A stretch of 64,000 nucleotides of DNA from DUQW01 sp050953825 (GTDB taxonomy: Bacteria > Bacillota_I > Bacilli_A > Acholeplasmatales > Acholeplasmataceae): the NCBI GenBank assembly GCA_050953825.1, contig JBMNNF010000009.1, forward strand, positions 143,262 through 207,261, read 5' to 3'. Positions 1 to 8,700 of the stretch are shown here, one piece after another; the stretch's first letter is position 1; the number at the start of each line of letters is the position of its first letter. Below the pieces are notes generated by a model, which saw only the letters and a list, made by a program, of their open reading frames with translations, was not told where the DNA came from and did not search any database. The position numbers were made by a program, and so were the translations under genes.

Positions 1-375
1 GTTATCATCTTTTTTCCTATCGCTCTCATTTCAACTGAGACTCAAAAAATTGGATTAATTATGTTTTTAGCCATAATTGCATTGTTTACACTAGTAATCA
101 GCCCATTTATCATTTATTATTTTTACCGATGTTACCGTATGATTCATCATATTGATAAATATAAAGAGTATATCGGTTCTATTACTGATTTTTATACCAC
201 ACGATATTTAAAATCTGATTTGCGCCATGTGACAATTTATCTTTATGATCTTAAAAAAAGTGTTAAAACCAAAGTATACTATGGTGAATTATTCGATCAA
301 ATAGAAAAAGATATTAAAGTAAAAGTCTTATATTATGAGGCTAAAGATGATGTAGTAATAATTGAAGTTATATAA
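1..375 (+). CDS. Partial membrane protein of unknown function (5' end outside window)
   Basis: The frame is open from the first base of the window, so the gene starts upstream; the ATG at 61 is probably internal. What remains is 124 residues. A hydrophobic stretch precedes that Met and another long one follows it (LAIIALFTLV then IIYYFY), so there are at least one or two membrane helices. A soluble C-terminal part of about 70 residues follows, alternating beta-like strands and charged residues. I recognise no family. It ends about 30 bases before the promoter of the formate/nitrite-type channel gene and is probably a separate transcription unit. Confidence 0.6.
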   Translation, partial: VIIFFPIALISTETQKIGLIMFLAIIALFTLVISPFIIYYFYRCYRMIHHIDKYKEYIGSITDFYTTRYLKSDLRHVTIYLYDLKKSVKTKVYYGELFDQIEKDIKVKVLYYEAKDDVVIIEVI

Positions 376-404
376 ATTATAACTTTTTTTATTCATATAT
401 ATAA

Positions 405-434
405 TTGGAGTTAACCTTTTATTTATGATACAAT
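405..434 (+). promoter_or_regulatory. Sigma-A-type promoter for the FNT channel gene
   Basis: A -35 box TTGGAG (405-410) and a -10 box TACAAT (429-434) are separated by 18 bases. The start codon of the channel gene follows 40 bases after the -10 box, and an AAAGGA ribosome site lies in between. Confidence 0.5.
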
Positions 435-473
435 TCATATTGGTAAAATATGAAAATAAAGGAATGAAAATAA

Positions 474-1163
474 ATGAATTTCGAAACAAAAACACAGTTT
501 AAAGAACACTTGTTAATTTTTAGTAAAGCAATAATGTCAGGTTTATACGTAACATTAGCCGCTACTGTTTATTTGGTAATAACTCAACCTGGGACACTTG
601 GCTTTAAGTTACTAGGCGGATTATTATTTAGTTTTGCCTTACTTATTATAGTCGGAAGAAGCTATTATTTATACACAGGCAAAATTGGATATTTATTGCC
701 ATATAAAAAAGGTGTGCCACTTATGATATTAGTGACTTTACTTGGGAATATCGTTGGAATTGTAGTTAGTGGTGGATTATTATTACTGGCTAACATCAAT
801 GGATTAACCGAGTCAGCACAAACAATGATGGCCATTAAGTTTGATACTAATGCTTGGTATCAAACTTTAATCTTAGCAATATTTTGTGGTGTACTAATGT
901 ATACTGCAGTCGACGGTGCTAGCAGAATTTCAAACAATGGTATCAAAATATTAATTGTTATTTTATCAGTTGTATTATTTTTATTAATCGGATTTGAACA
1001 CAGCATTGCTAATATTGTATATATTGTCTTAGCAAAGCAATTTTCTTTTAAAATTTTTAGCTATTTATTGTTGATGTTACTTGGCAATGCTATTGGTGCA
1101 ATCGTGTTAAATGTAGTTCATACTCCTTATTATAAAAAAGAGGATTCTAATCAACAAAATTAA
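474..1163 (+). CDS. Formate/nitrite transporter (FNT) family channel
   Basis: Predicted pentameric inner-membrane channel for small monovalent anions (formate, nitrite, lactate or hydrosulfide). The 229-residue protein has about six hydrophobic segments. Its clearest signature is GFEHSIAN at about residue 166, containing the central pore histidine of FocA-type channels, followed by LGNAIGAI, the second FNT repeat motif. It is shorter than typical FNT proteins (about 260-280 residues), mostly at the N-terminus and in loops. No pyruvate formate-lyase or nitrite reductase gene is adjacent, so the substrate is not set by context. Start ATG 474 has AAAGGA nine bases upstream. It is followed by its own terminator, so it is likely monocistronic. 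Confidence 0.85.
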   Translation: MNFETKTQFKEHLLIFSKAIMSGLYVTLAATVYLVITQPGTLGFKLLGGLLFSFALLIIVGRSYYLYTGKIGYLLPYKKGVPLMILVTLLGNIVGIVVSGGLLLLANINGLTESAQTMMAIKFDTNAWYQTLILAIFCGVLMYTAVDGASRISNNGIKILIVILSVVLFLLIGFEHSIANIVYIVLAKQFSFKIFSYLLLMLLGNAIGAIVLNVVHTPYYKKEDSNQQN

Positions 1164-1198
1164 TTTTCAAATAAATTATTAAATCACGATTTAAATTG

Positions 1199-1234
1199 AA
1201 AATAGGTAATTCTTTCAAAGAATGTACCTATTTT
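1199..1234 (+). terminator. Strong hairpin terminator after the FNT gene
   Basis: The outer arms AAAATAGGTA (1199-1208) and TACCTATTTT (1225-1234) are fully complementary. The inner arms ATTCTTT and AAAGAAT extend the helix almost to a closed stem. The hairpin ends in T residues, as in a Rho-independent terminator. Confidence 0.8.
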
Positions 1235-1379
1235 ATATTTTTGTAGTATACTGATATTGTAGAATTGTGTTTAAATTTATAAAATTATTTATTATTTTAT
1301 AAAATTGCGTAATTTGTTATGTAATATTAAACCAGTTGGATTATAATTAAAGTGAAAATTAACGAATGGAGATGATTAT

Positions 1380-4310
1380 ATGAGCTTAAGAAAAAAATTA
1401 ATAATAATCTCGATAGTAAGTATCACGTTAATTGCTGGAATAGTTTTTAGTATTATTCTATTTAAACCTACAAAAAATTCAAATTCACTAGCATATTCAG
1501 AATCGCAAAATCTGTTTTTAAGTAAGCCAAATATTAACGCCAACGCATATTTAGAAGAAAATAACCACAGTGAAGAATCACTTAAGAACCTCCTTTTTAT
1601 TGCTCAAGGTGAAATGAATTTAATTAATTATGAAATGGTAACTGAAGGAATTGCTTCTCCTCGAGTAGTATTTAAGTTGAAAAACCAAAAAGTGAAAGGA
1701 ATAACTCAAAAACAAGGTCATGACTATTATCATGAAATTATTACTTATGGACCGATCAATCAAGCTTGGGAAATTTATATTCAAGGAGAAAATAACTTTA
1801 TTAAAACTTCAAAAGATGTTGATCCAGAAACTTTAACTGCAGTCTATGCAGCTAGTGATGTCGCTAACTATACTACTGGTGACTTTAAGATGCTGATGGG
1901 AATTGGTCCGAGTAGTTTAACTCCATATGTCTTAAATAATTACACGGTAATAAGTGCTGAAATTATTGACAAAAATTACAATGAGATTAAAGTTAAATAT
2001 ATATTAGAACCAGATAAAGCAGCTTATTATCATTTTAGAGATGTTAAACATCGAAGTGGCTCAAAAGAAGATCCTAAATTTAAATATATTAATTTAGAAA
2101 TCGTTTTTACTAATAATTTTTTAGTTAAAGAAATAAAAACTAATGAAGAATACAAAATTTTTGTTGGAGCTAATACCGTCGTTAAAAACGAAGTCCTTTA
2201 TACTTTCTCCTTTAATGATTTTATTTTCTTAGGTCCTGATCGATTCCAAGATTTTGTGCATTTAGCAATTAGACCAATTGAACCAAATGAAAGAGATGGT
2301 TTATTCTATCTTCAAAATGCTTTCTATGGTGATTTACTTACTGAAGAAGGTATAACTTTTGTTGGTGATATTCAAATTAATGAAGAACACTTGCCAATTG
2401 TTTTTAATATGTCAATGCAAAACAACACACTTACTGCCACCATCAGTGATTTTCTTGTCATTAAAAATGATGATAACACTTTATATTTTAAATTAAACGG
2501 TTCCACTGGAAAAATCATTTCTGAACCAGAAGAAGATGAAGATGATATCGATATAAATGAAGCTATCCTTTACGGTGCAACTAATAATATAAGTGTTGAA
2601 AAAGATGATGATAAGCTTAAAGTATTTTTAAAAATTAATGAAGAGATTACGTTAACATTTAATTTTGTGGATGAACATTTTGTTAATCTTACTGGCGCTT
2701 TTAATCTTTATAATCAAGATATTGAACTCGATTTAGTTAAGGGCAATGATAACATTATTAGCGACTTTGATGAGGCGAAGAACTATACTTTATTATTAGA
2801 AGACATTAAAGATATCATCAATTATCCGTATTTCAATGTTGAGTTGCCACAAATGGAAGTTCTAACTCAAGAAGGCATGTCACCTGTTTATATATCAGGA
2901 TTATTTGATGTTAGTCTTACAGACGGAATTACTGCTGACGGTCAGATTACTATCTTATATAATGAAGAAGAGTTTATTGTTGATGTTACCGTTTATGATG
3001 AAAACATCTACTTAAACTATAATGATTCATTACAATTTAAACTATCAATTACTGAAGCTGGTGGTGTCGTTTTATTAACTAGTCAAGATGATGAAACATT
3101 AGATTTAATTGAAACTATGCAAAACTTTAACGATTTTAAAGTTAATGAGAAATTACTCAATTTTATTAGAAATATTGAGGTATTAGATGCTGATGGCAAC
3201 TTAAGTATCAATTTAAATCTAGGAGAAGAATTAGGCATTCTAAATATTTTATTTGCTAGTCAAAATGATATTAAAGTAACGCTTCCTCAAAATATTACTT
3301 TAAATGTTTCTAAAATTGATGAAGTTATGGTTGAACGGGTTAATGAAGAAGATTATGTGCCATTTGAGGCGGTTACTCAAATCTATAATGACATTATCGC
3401 TTTTGTTGAAGCTGATGTTTATGAGTTTAACTTAAATACCACCGTTAATGAAAATCATTTGTTGTTAGAAGGTCAATTATTAAATGAAAATCCTAATAGT
3501 TTTGACGTTAACCTTGTTTATGATACATTTGATATTAATTTAAGAAAAGATCAAGAGGATTTCTATTTAACTGTTGGTAATTATGAATTTTTATTTAAGG
3601 ATAATGGTTCGTTATCATTATTAGTTCTAATTATGTTACAAAATGCTGGTTTAGCTAATGAAGATGTAGCCAACCAAGTAGAAGATGTCTTGACTAATGA
3701 AACGAATATACCGGATTATATCGCTTCCTTGAAACTCAAATCAATTATTGATAACGTTTCGATTACCGAAGAAGGATTATTTATTGAATTAGATGATATT
3801 TTAATTAGTTTAATTGATGGCGAAATTATTGTTCAAACGGGAATTTCTGATCCAGAAAGTAATCAAACTACGATGATAGTTAAACCGATTGCCACTTACA
3901 CTATTAAAGAAACTAATCCACTGATTAAAATTAATTTAACGAATCGCTCTCCTGAATTAATTATTAAACTATTGAAATTATATTTAGGAACCGAAACATT
4001 AACGGTTAACTTATCAAATGATTTAATTACTTTAGAAATTACAATTGAGGATATTTTTAATGAACTTAAGTTTAGTTTCGTCGGTAGTTTTACTGTCTTA
4101 TTTAAAGAAGTTGCTTTTGATGGTTATTATGAAAATGAAATAGTCACTTTAAACATGGGTAATCGTACATATACCTTAACTTTAAGTGAATTCATGGTAT
4201 TTTTAGCTGATAAAATTAAAACATCTGATTTCTCTGGATCTGATGTAACACTCGATTTCATTAGAGCCATTTTAGAATCAACTACTTTTAATGTAAAAAC
4301 CGGTAGCTAA
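1380..4310 (+). CDS. Large membrane-anchored extracellular protein, unknown function
   Basis: This is a 976-residue protein of a family I do not recognise. The N-terminus is basic (MSLRKKL), followed by one hydrophobic helix at about residues 7-29. There is no lipobox cysteine, so it is probably an uncleaved or signal-peptide-type export anchor. The remaining roughly 940 residues are very acidic and rich in Asn, Asp, Glu and beta-branched residues, with strand-loop-strand patterning throughout, suggesting a long array of beta-rich modules outside the cell. An acidic run lies near residues 384-394 (EPEEDEDDIDI). There is no cell-wall sorting signal and no second membrane helix at the C-terminus. 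ATG 1380 follows GGAGATGATTAT. It stands alone between two terminators. Confidence 0.75.
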   Translation: MSLRKKLIIISIVSITLIAGIVFSIILFKPTKNSNSLAYSESQNLFLSKPNINANAYLEENNHSEESLKNLLFIAQGEMNLINYEMVTEGIASPRVVFKLKNQKVKGITQKQGHDYYHEIITYGPINQAWEIYIQGENNFIKTSKDVDPETLTAVYAASDVANYTTGDFKMLMGIGPSSLTPYVLNNYTVISAEIIDKNYNEIKVKYILEPDKAAYYHFRDVKHRSGSKEDPKFKYINLEIVFTNNFLVKEIKTNEEYKIFVGANTVVKNEVLYTFSFNDFIFLGPDRFQDFVHLAIRPIEPNERDGLFYLQNAFYGDLLTEEGITFVGDIQINEEHLPIVFNMSMQNNTLTATISDFLVIKNDDNTLYFKLNGSTGKIISEPEEDEDDIDINEAILYGATNNISVEKDDDKLKVFLKINEEITLTFNFVDEHFVNLTGAFNLYNQDIELDLVKGNDNIISDFDEAKNYTLLLEDIKDIINYPYFNVELPQMEVLTQEGMSPVYISGLFDVSLTDGITADGQITILYNEEEFIVDVTVYDENIYLNYNDSLQFKLSITEAGGVVLLTSQDDETLDLIETMQNFNDFKVNEKLLNFIRNIEVLDADGNLSINLNLGEELGILNILFASQNDIKVTLPQNITLNVSKIDEVMVERVNEEDYVPFEAVTQIYNDIIAFVEADVYEFNLNTTVNENHLLLEGQLLNENPNSFDVNLVYDTFDINLRKDQEDFYLTVGNYEFLFKDNGSLSLLVLIMLQNAGLANEDVANQVEDVLTNETNIPDYIASLKLKSIIDNVSITEEGLFIELDDILISLIDGEIIVQTGISDPESNQTTMIVKPIATYTIKETNPLIKINLTNRSPELIIKLLKLYLGTETLTVNLSNDLITLEITIEDIFNELKFSFVGSFTVLFKEVAFDGYYENEIVTLNMGNRTYTLTLSEFMVFLADKIKTSDFSGSDVTLDFIRAILESTTFNVKTGS

Positions 4311-4336
4311 TCTTCAAGTTTCAAACAAGTAATAGT

Positions 4337-4374
4337 AAAATGTCTATCAAAGCTTGAAGCAAGATAGACATTTT
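4337..4374 (+). terminator. Rho-independent terminator after the large surface protein
   Basis: The arms AAAATGTCTATC (4337-4348) and GATAGACATTTT (4363-4374) form a perfect 12-bp stem with a 14-base loop and a T-rich tail. The region from here to the next gene (about 4376-4550) is AT-rich. It holds only an imperfect inverted repeat (TTTTTACA / TGTAAAAA) near 4490-4530 that could be part of the next promoter. Confidence 0.8.
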
Positions 4375-4562
4375 TATTTAAATTTATCACCAATCAAACT
4401 ATATAATTTTTAATTATTAAAACTGATTAAGAATAAATGTTACTTTTAGACATTGTGATAAAGTTGCATAAAATAGTAAATATTATGTAAATATTTTTTA
4501 CAATTTATTTGTAAATAATGTAAAAATGATAAAATATAAGTGAAGATAAAGGAGGACGAATT

Positions 4563-5108
4563 ATGGATAGAAACCAAACAGATAAAATTTTAATGAAAGA
4601 TGAGAAAGTTTTATACACTTTTAAACCGAATTTAACAGTTATAGTTGTTAGAACAATCGTAATATTTCTAATAATTATGGCGCTGACTGCACTCGCTTAT
4701 TTAATCCCTGATGAAGAAGGAGAGGTCATAAGTGTTGTTGTCGGCGTATCAGTTGTTTTAGGAATTATGGCACTAATATTTATTTTAACTATCATTGGTA
4801 AAATACTAGCTTTTCAAAATAGATTTTATGTTGTAACTAATAAAAGATTTATTATTCAAAAAGGATTATTTGGTATTGATTTTTCAAGTATTCCAATTCC
4901 AGCAGCTCAATTCATTTCAGTAAATGTTTCGGTACTTGACAAAATCTTACAAAAAGGAACTGGCTCAATTACTTTTGGAACAGTAAGTACCCCAGTATCA
5001 GGATCACAACCAGCAACTTTCGTTTTTGGTGATTTACCTAATGTTTATGAAAACTATCGTATGTTTAAAGAAATAATCGATAACGGTCCCACCCAAGAAA
5101 CAAATTAA
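4563..5108 (+). CDS. Bacterial PH-domain (bPH2/YdbT-like) membrane protein
   Basis: The 181-residue protein has two transmembrane helices (about residues 28-50 and 58-85) followed by a cytoplasmic bacterial pleckstrin-homology domain of the bPH2 type. The typical core is FYVVTNKRFIIQKGLFG, then IPAAQFISV and GSITFGT, ending in the helix YRMFKEIID. Proteins of this family sit in the membrane and are linked to envelope stress or export, but the exact role is unknown. The ribosome site AAAGGAGGACG lies just before ATG 4563. It is a single gene with its own terminator, directly upstream of the PadR operon but not part of it. Confidence 0.8.
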   Translation: MDRNQTDKILMKDEKVLYTFKPNLTVIVVRTIVIFLIIMALTALAYLIPDEEGEVISVVVGVSVVLGIMALIFILTIIGKILAFQNRFYVVTNKRFIIQKGLFGIDFSSIPIPAAQFISVNVSVLDKILQKGTGSITFGTVSTPVSGSQPATFVFGDLPNVYENYRMFKEIIDNGPTQETN

Positions 5109-5125
5109 AACAATAATTAATTGAT

Positions 5126-5166
5126 AAGGCTTGAATTCTATATAATATAGAAATCAAGCTTTTTTA
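5126..5166 (+). terminator. Rho-independent terminator after the PH-domain gene
   Basis: The arms GCTTGA (5129-5134) and TCAAGC (5154-5159), extended inward by CTATAT/ATATAG pairing, are followed by a T run. It separates the PH-domain gene from the PadR operon promoter. Confidence 0.7.
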
Positions 5167-5202
5167 TTTGATCATTTTTTACATTTTTTTAAATAAAAAC
5201 TA

Positions 5203-5236
5203 TTGACAAATAAATATACTTCGTGATACGATGTAT
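5203..5236 (+). promoter_or_regulatory. PadR operon promoter with overlapping palindromic operator
   Basis: A consensus -35 TTGACA (5203-5208) is followed after 18 bases by TACGAT (5227-5232). An inverted repeat of two 9-base arms, ATACTTCGT (5216-5224) and ACGATGTAT (5228-5236), matches at 8 of 9 positions around a 3-base centre and covers the -10 box. PadR regulators often repress their own operons from such sites, so this is probably the PadR operator. Confidence 0.7.
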
Positions 5237-5256
5237 TATGTAAAGGGAGGTATATC

Positions 5257-5574
5257 ATGGATGTTCAATTAAAACGTGGTCTCTTAGAAGTATCAGTATT
5301 GGCAGTTATTAGGAATAAACCATCATATGGATATCGAATCATTAAAGATATGAAAGAGTATGTAGAGATATCAGAATCAACTCTATATACCATATTAAAA
5401 AGACTAGAAGAATCAAAGATGTTAACTGTTAAAACTGTAGAACACAACTCAAGACTTCGAAAATATTATCATATTACGCAGTTAGGATTAGATAAAATTG
5501 AAGAGTTTAAAGAATATTGGCCAGATATAGTTGCAATGTATCAACTAATAACTAAGGAGGAAAATATAGTATGA
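5257..5574 (+). CDS. PadR family transcriptional regulator
   Basis: A 105-residue winged-helix repressor. The PadR N-terminal signature is clear: LKRGLLEVSVLAVI at residues 5-18, then YGYRIIKDM, and ESTLYTILKRLEE as the recognition helix. After it comes the wing (SRLRKYYHIT) and the dimerisation helix. Length is typical of the short PadR-s2 class. ATG 5257 follows AAAGGGAGG. The gene overlaps the next one by ATGA, so the operon is translationally coupled. With the palindrome over its own promoter this looks like an autoregulated envelope-stress operon, comparable to PadR-DUF1700-DUF4097 operons widespread in Firmicutes. Confidence 0.92.
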   Translation: MDVQLKRGLLEVSVLAVIRNKPSYGYRIIKDMKEYVEISESTLYTILKRLEESKMLTVKTVEHNSRLRKYYHITQLGLDKIEEFKEYWPDIVAMYQLITKEENIV

Positions 5575-6173
5575 CAAAAGAACTATTTCTACAAGAACTT
5601 AGGAACAAATTAAAAGGATTACCTAAGAATGATATAGAAGATCGTCTTTCATTTTATAATGAAATGATTGAAGATTTAAAGGAAGAAGGTTTTAGTGAAG
5701 AAGAAGCGATTAATGAGATTGGTAGTACTGATGAAATTGCCTCCAAAATTATTGAAGAAACTTCATTTACCAAAATCATTAAAGAAAAGGTGAAACCAAA
5801 AAGAAGATTAAAACCTTGGGAAATTGTTTTATTAGTATTAGGTTTCCCACTATGGTTTCCATTACTAATTGTTGGACTTATTTTAATAATGGTGGCACTA
5901 ATCTTAGTTTGGTCAGCAGTCATTGTAGTATATTCAATTGAAGCCTCCCTAATCGGAGCCGCAATATCTGGAACTGCCAATACCTTTGTCTTACTATTTG
6001 AGGGCAATGGTCTTGCTAGCTTAAGTTATTTGGGGATCACATTATTATCCACAGGATTAGCTATATTTTTATTTTTTGGATGTAAAGCTGCAACCGAATA
6101 TACATTTTTGTTAACTAAAAAAATAATATTATCAATTAAAAAAGCCCTAGTTGGTGGAGGTGAAGGAAAATGA
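5571..6173 (+). CDS. DUF1700 (HAAS-domain) membrane protein
   Basis: A 200-residue membrane protein. The N-terminal 65 residues form the HAAS-type cytoplasmic domain (LRNKLKGLPKNDIEDRLSFY, then EGFSEEEAINEIG). A basic linker and about three hydrophobic helices follow (residues 80-115, 120-140, 150-172). DUF1700 proteins are routinely encoded between padR and a DUF4097 gene and are thought to act as membrane partners in sensing. It overlaps padR by four bases and the next gene by four bases (ATGA). The biochemical role is not known. Confidence 0.88.
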   Translation: MTKELFLQELRNKLKGLPKNDIEDRLSFYNEMIEDLKEEGFSEEEAINEIGSTDEIASKIIEETSFTKIIKEKVKPKRRLKPWEIVLLVLGFPLWFPLLIVGLILIMVALILVWSAVIVVYSIEASLIGAAISGTANTFVLLFEGNGLASLSYLGITLLSTGLAIFLFFGCKAATEYTFLLTKKIILSIKKALVGGGEGK

Positions 6174-7075
6174 AAAAAACAATAAGAATTTTATTAATTG
6201 TCGCCACATTATTAGTCTTAAGTGGAGTCGCTCTAGTTGTTGGTGTTCTTGCGAAAAATGATTTTGATGTTAATACGTTAGACACTAATTTTTATGAAGA
6301 TAAACAAAAAGAAATAGCAGAAGATTTTAATATGATATCAATTGATGTGGAAATTTCTGATATTGAATTTGTTAAATCAGATAACGAAACAACTAAAATA
6401 TCTTATGTCGAAACTAAAAATATGACTTATGACATCAAAGTATTAGACAATACTTTAATGATTGAATCACATAATACTAGTAAATGGTATAATTTCTTTA
6501 ATTTTAATTATAAAAGACAAGTAATAATAGTTAACCTACCTAAAATTACGTATGATTCTTTTATTATTAAGACTAATACTGGTAATATTAATGTATCTGG
6601 AAATGTTAATGACATCAATATCAAATCAGATACTGGTAATGTTAATTTAGAAGGAGTTAATGCTAATGACATTGACATTTTAACTGCTACCGGTAGGACA
6701 ACTTTTAAAAATGTTAATGTGACAAATAAAATTATAATTAAAGCTGATACTGGCAGAATTGAATTATCAAAAGTAAACTCTAATAGTTTAAGAGTCAAAA
6801 CTGATACTGGAAGAGTAAAATTAGAAGAGGTAGTTGTCGCCACCACTATTTACATCAATACTTCAACAGGTCCGGTCATTTTCAAAGGTAGTGATGCTAA
6901 TGAATTATATATTTCGACTAGTACCGGTAGTGTTTCGGGATCGATACTAACTAATAAAATTTTCCGTGCTACATCTGATACTGGCCGCGTTAATGTTCCA
7001 AAAACAACAACTGGTGGCATTTGTGAAATAGAAACCAATACCGGAAATATTAATATAACGATAGGAAATGATTAG
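6170..7075 (+). CDS. DUF4097 beta-repeat envelope protein
   Basis: A 301-residue protein with an N-terminal membrane helix (residues 5-28) followed by a soluble part. The region from about residue 125 to the C-terminus is a ladder of short repeats with the core T-D/N-T-G-N/R-(I/V). At least nine copies are visible (TNTGNINV, SDTGNVNL, TATGRTTF, ADTGRIEL, TDTGRVKL, TSTGPVIF, TSTGSVSG, SDTGRVNV, TNTGNINI). This periodicity predicts a right-handed beta-helix, as in the DUF4097/adhesin-like fold. It is the terminal gene of the PadR operon and is probably displayed outside the membrane. Ligand and function are unknown. Confidence 0.88.
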   Translation: MKKTIRILLIVATLLVLSGVALVVGVLAKNDFDVNTLDTNFYEDKQKEIAEDFNMISIDVEISDIEFVKSDNETTKISYVETKNMTYDIKVLDNTLMIESHNTSKWYNFFNFNYKRQVIIVNLPKITYDSFIIKTNTGNINVSGNVNDINIKSDTGNVNLEGVNANDIDILTATGRTTFKNVNVTNKIIIKADTGRIELSKVNSNSLRVKTDTGRVKLEEVVVATTIYINTSTGPVIFKGSDANELYISTSTGSVSGSILTNKIFRATSDTGRVNVPKTTTGGICEIETNTGNINITIGND

Positions 7076-7111
7076 TTAAAAACTGTCTTTCAAGATAATT
7101 TTGATTTTCAA

Positions 7112-7192
7112 ATAAAAACTCGCTTTGTACTGAACCCCTAAATCCGGACTAACCGGAGGAAGGGACTCAGTACATTTAAGCGAGTATTTTAT
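7112..7192. terminator. Long composite hairpin, bidirectional terminator between convergent operons
   Basis: Four nested stems share one axis. The outer arms are ACTCGCTT and AAGCGAGT, next GTACTGA and TCAGTAC, then CCCT and AGGG, and innermost TCCGG and CCGGA. A-rich sequence lies on the left and T-rich on the right. It sits between the DUF4097 gene (+) and fabZ (-), so it can end both transcripts. The GC-rich apical stem and the length (about 70 bases) are unusual for this genome. Confidence 0.65.
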
Positions 7193-7623
7193 TATTCTTT
7201 TTCGACAACAGCAAATTTAACGACACCTTCACAAGCCAGTTCATCGTCAACATAGGCCCTACCTTGAGCTGATCCAAAATTACCTCGTAATTTAATAATT
7301 TCGATTTCCATTTTCAATGTATCGCCAGGTACGACTTGTCGTCTAAACTTAATATTATCAGCGCCAACAAATAAAACTAATTTACCCTTGTAATTATCAT
7401 CTGATAATAAAACGGTGGCTCCAACTTGAGACATCGCTTCAACAATTAAAACTCCAGGCATGACTGGTTGTCCTGGAAAGTGCCCTTTAAAGAATAATTC
7501 GTCTTCTCTAACTTTTTTGTATCCTAATCCGTGTTTTAAAGGTTCGATTATCTTTACCTCATCAACAAATAGAAATGGATCGCGGTGCGGAATAATTTTT
7601 TTAATAGCTTCTTGATTCAACAC
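7192..7623 (-). CDS. fabZ: 3-hydroxyacyl-[acyl-carrier-protein] dehydratase FabZ
   Basis: FabZ removes water from 3-hydroxyacyl-ACP to give trans-2-enoyl-ACP in type II fatty-acid synthesis. The 143-residue single hotdog domain shows IIPHRDPFLFVD at residues 10-21, and the active-site block GHFPGQPVMPGVLIVEAMSQ at about 48-67 with the catalytic His and Glu. Length is normal. The gene follows fabK with 18 bases between them and has an AAAGGAGG site, so fabK-fabZ form one transcript ending in the composite hairpin. Other fab genes are not in this window. Confidence 0.96.
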   Translation of the reverse strand: MLNQEAIKKIIPHRDPFLFVDEVKIIEPLKHGLGYKKVREDELFFKGHFPGQPVMPGVLIVEAMSQVGATVLLSDDNYKGKLVLFVGADNIKFRRQVVPGDTLKMEIEIIKLRGNFGSAQGRAYVDDELACEGVVKFAVVEKE

Positions 7624-7641
7624 TTTTTCGCCTCCTTTCTA

Positions 7642-8580
7642 TTATATTTTGAGAGTCTTTAAATAATCATTAACCGGATTTATTAAATCTTCAATAATTT
7701 GTTTTACCGGTTTAATTTCATCAATTAATCCGGCAATTTCTCCAGCCATAAATGAACCTTCATCTAAATTTCCATCAATAATAGCTTTTCTAAGTGAACC
7801 GGAAGTCAATTTTTCTAATTCTTCTGGAGATGCACCATCTCGAATCATATTATTATATGTGGTAGCCATTGGATTTTTTAGAACTCTAACATCAGCATGA
7901 GTACTACTAGTAACAACAGTAGAAGTATCTCGCGCTTTTAAGACTAAGTTTTTATAGTTTTCATGAATTGGACATTCTTCACTTGCTAGGAAGATGGTCC
8001 CCACTTGGACACCTTTAGCACCGAGTGCTAAAGCTGCAGCAACTCCTTGATAATTACCGATGCCTCCAGCAGCAATTACCGGTATTTTAACAGCTCTAGC
8101 AATTTGAGGGATTAATGGAAAAGTTGATAATGGCCCAATATGACCGCCAGCTTCTCTGCCTTCAGCTATCACTGCATCAGCACCAAATCTTTCCATTCTA
8201 ACTGCTAAAGCGACACTAGAAACAACTGGAATGACGATAATTCCCGCTTCTTTCCAATCCTTTATATATGGTTGTGGATTTCCGGCACCTGTAGTTACTA
8301 TTTTTACACCTTCTTCAATAACAATTTCGGCAATTTCTTTCGAATAAGAACTAAATAAAAATAGATTAACTGCAAATGGTTTGTCAGTTAATTGTTTAAT
8401 TTTTCTTATTTCTTCTCTAACCCAATCTGGTTCATTTAGACCAGTAGCTAGAACACCTAGTCCTCCGGCATTAGATACTGCAGCAACTAATGGATGTAAG
8501 GAAATGTTAGCCATTGCTCCTTGAATAACAGGATATTTAATGTTTAATAATTCAGTAATTGTCTTCATATTAATGATCAT
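7642..8580 (-). CDS. fabK: Enoyl-[acyl-carrier-protein] reductase II, FMN-dependent (FabK)
   Basis: FabK reduces enoyl-ACP to acyl-ACP using NAD(P)H and FMN; it replaces FabI in many Firmicutes. The 312-residue protein has the nitronate-monooxygenase-like TIM barrel: PVIQGAMANIS near the N-terminus, FAVNLFLFS, AEGREAGGHIG at about 140 with the conserved catalytic His, and phosphate-binding motifs IPVIAAGGIGN and ALGAKGVQVGT. Family members usually begin with the MKTITELL sequence, so Met5 (start 8568) is a likely alternative start; neither start has a strong ribosome site. It is encoded upstream of fabZ and faces a thioesterase gene across a shared intergenic region. Confidence 0.94.
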   Translation of the reverse strand: MIINMKTITELLNIKYPVIQGAMANISLHPLVAAVSNAGGLGVLATGLNEPDWVREEIRKIKQLTDKPFAVNLFLFSSYSKEIAEIVIEEGVKIVTTGAGNPQPYIKDWKEAGIIVIPVVSSVALAVRMERFGADAVIAEGREAGGHIGPLSTFPLIPQIARAVKIPVIAAGGIGNYQGVAAALALGAKGVQVGTIFLASEECPIHENYKNLVLKARDTSTVVTSSTHADVRVLKNPMATTYNNMIRDGASPEELEKLTSGSLRKAIIDGNLDEGSFMAGEIAGLIDEIKPVKQIIEDLINPVNDYLKTLKI

Positions 8581-8700
8581 TCCAATCTTTATTTAAATAG
8601 TATTTAAAATATTAATTCATATATTATAGAGTTTAACATATAAATTTTTATATAAAAGAATAAAGGCTCTATACTCCACTTTCTCACATATTTTTATATT

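Noticed and set aside
6540..7070. CRISPR-like repeats in the DUF4097 gene
   Set aside because: The DNA similarity follows from repeated DTG protein motifs within a continuous frame; there are no uniform repeats or spacers.
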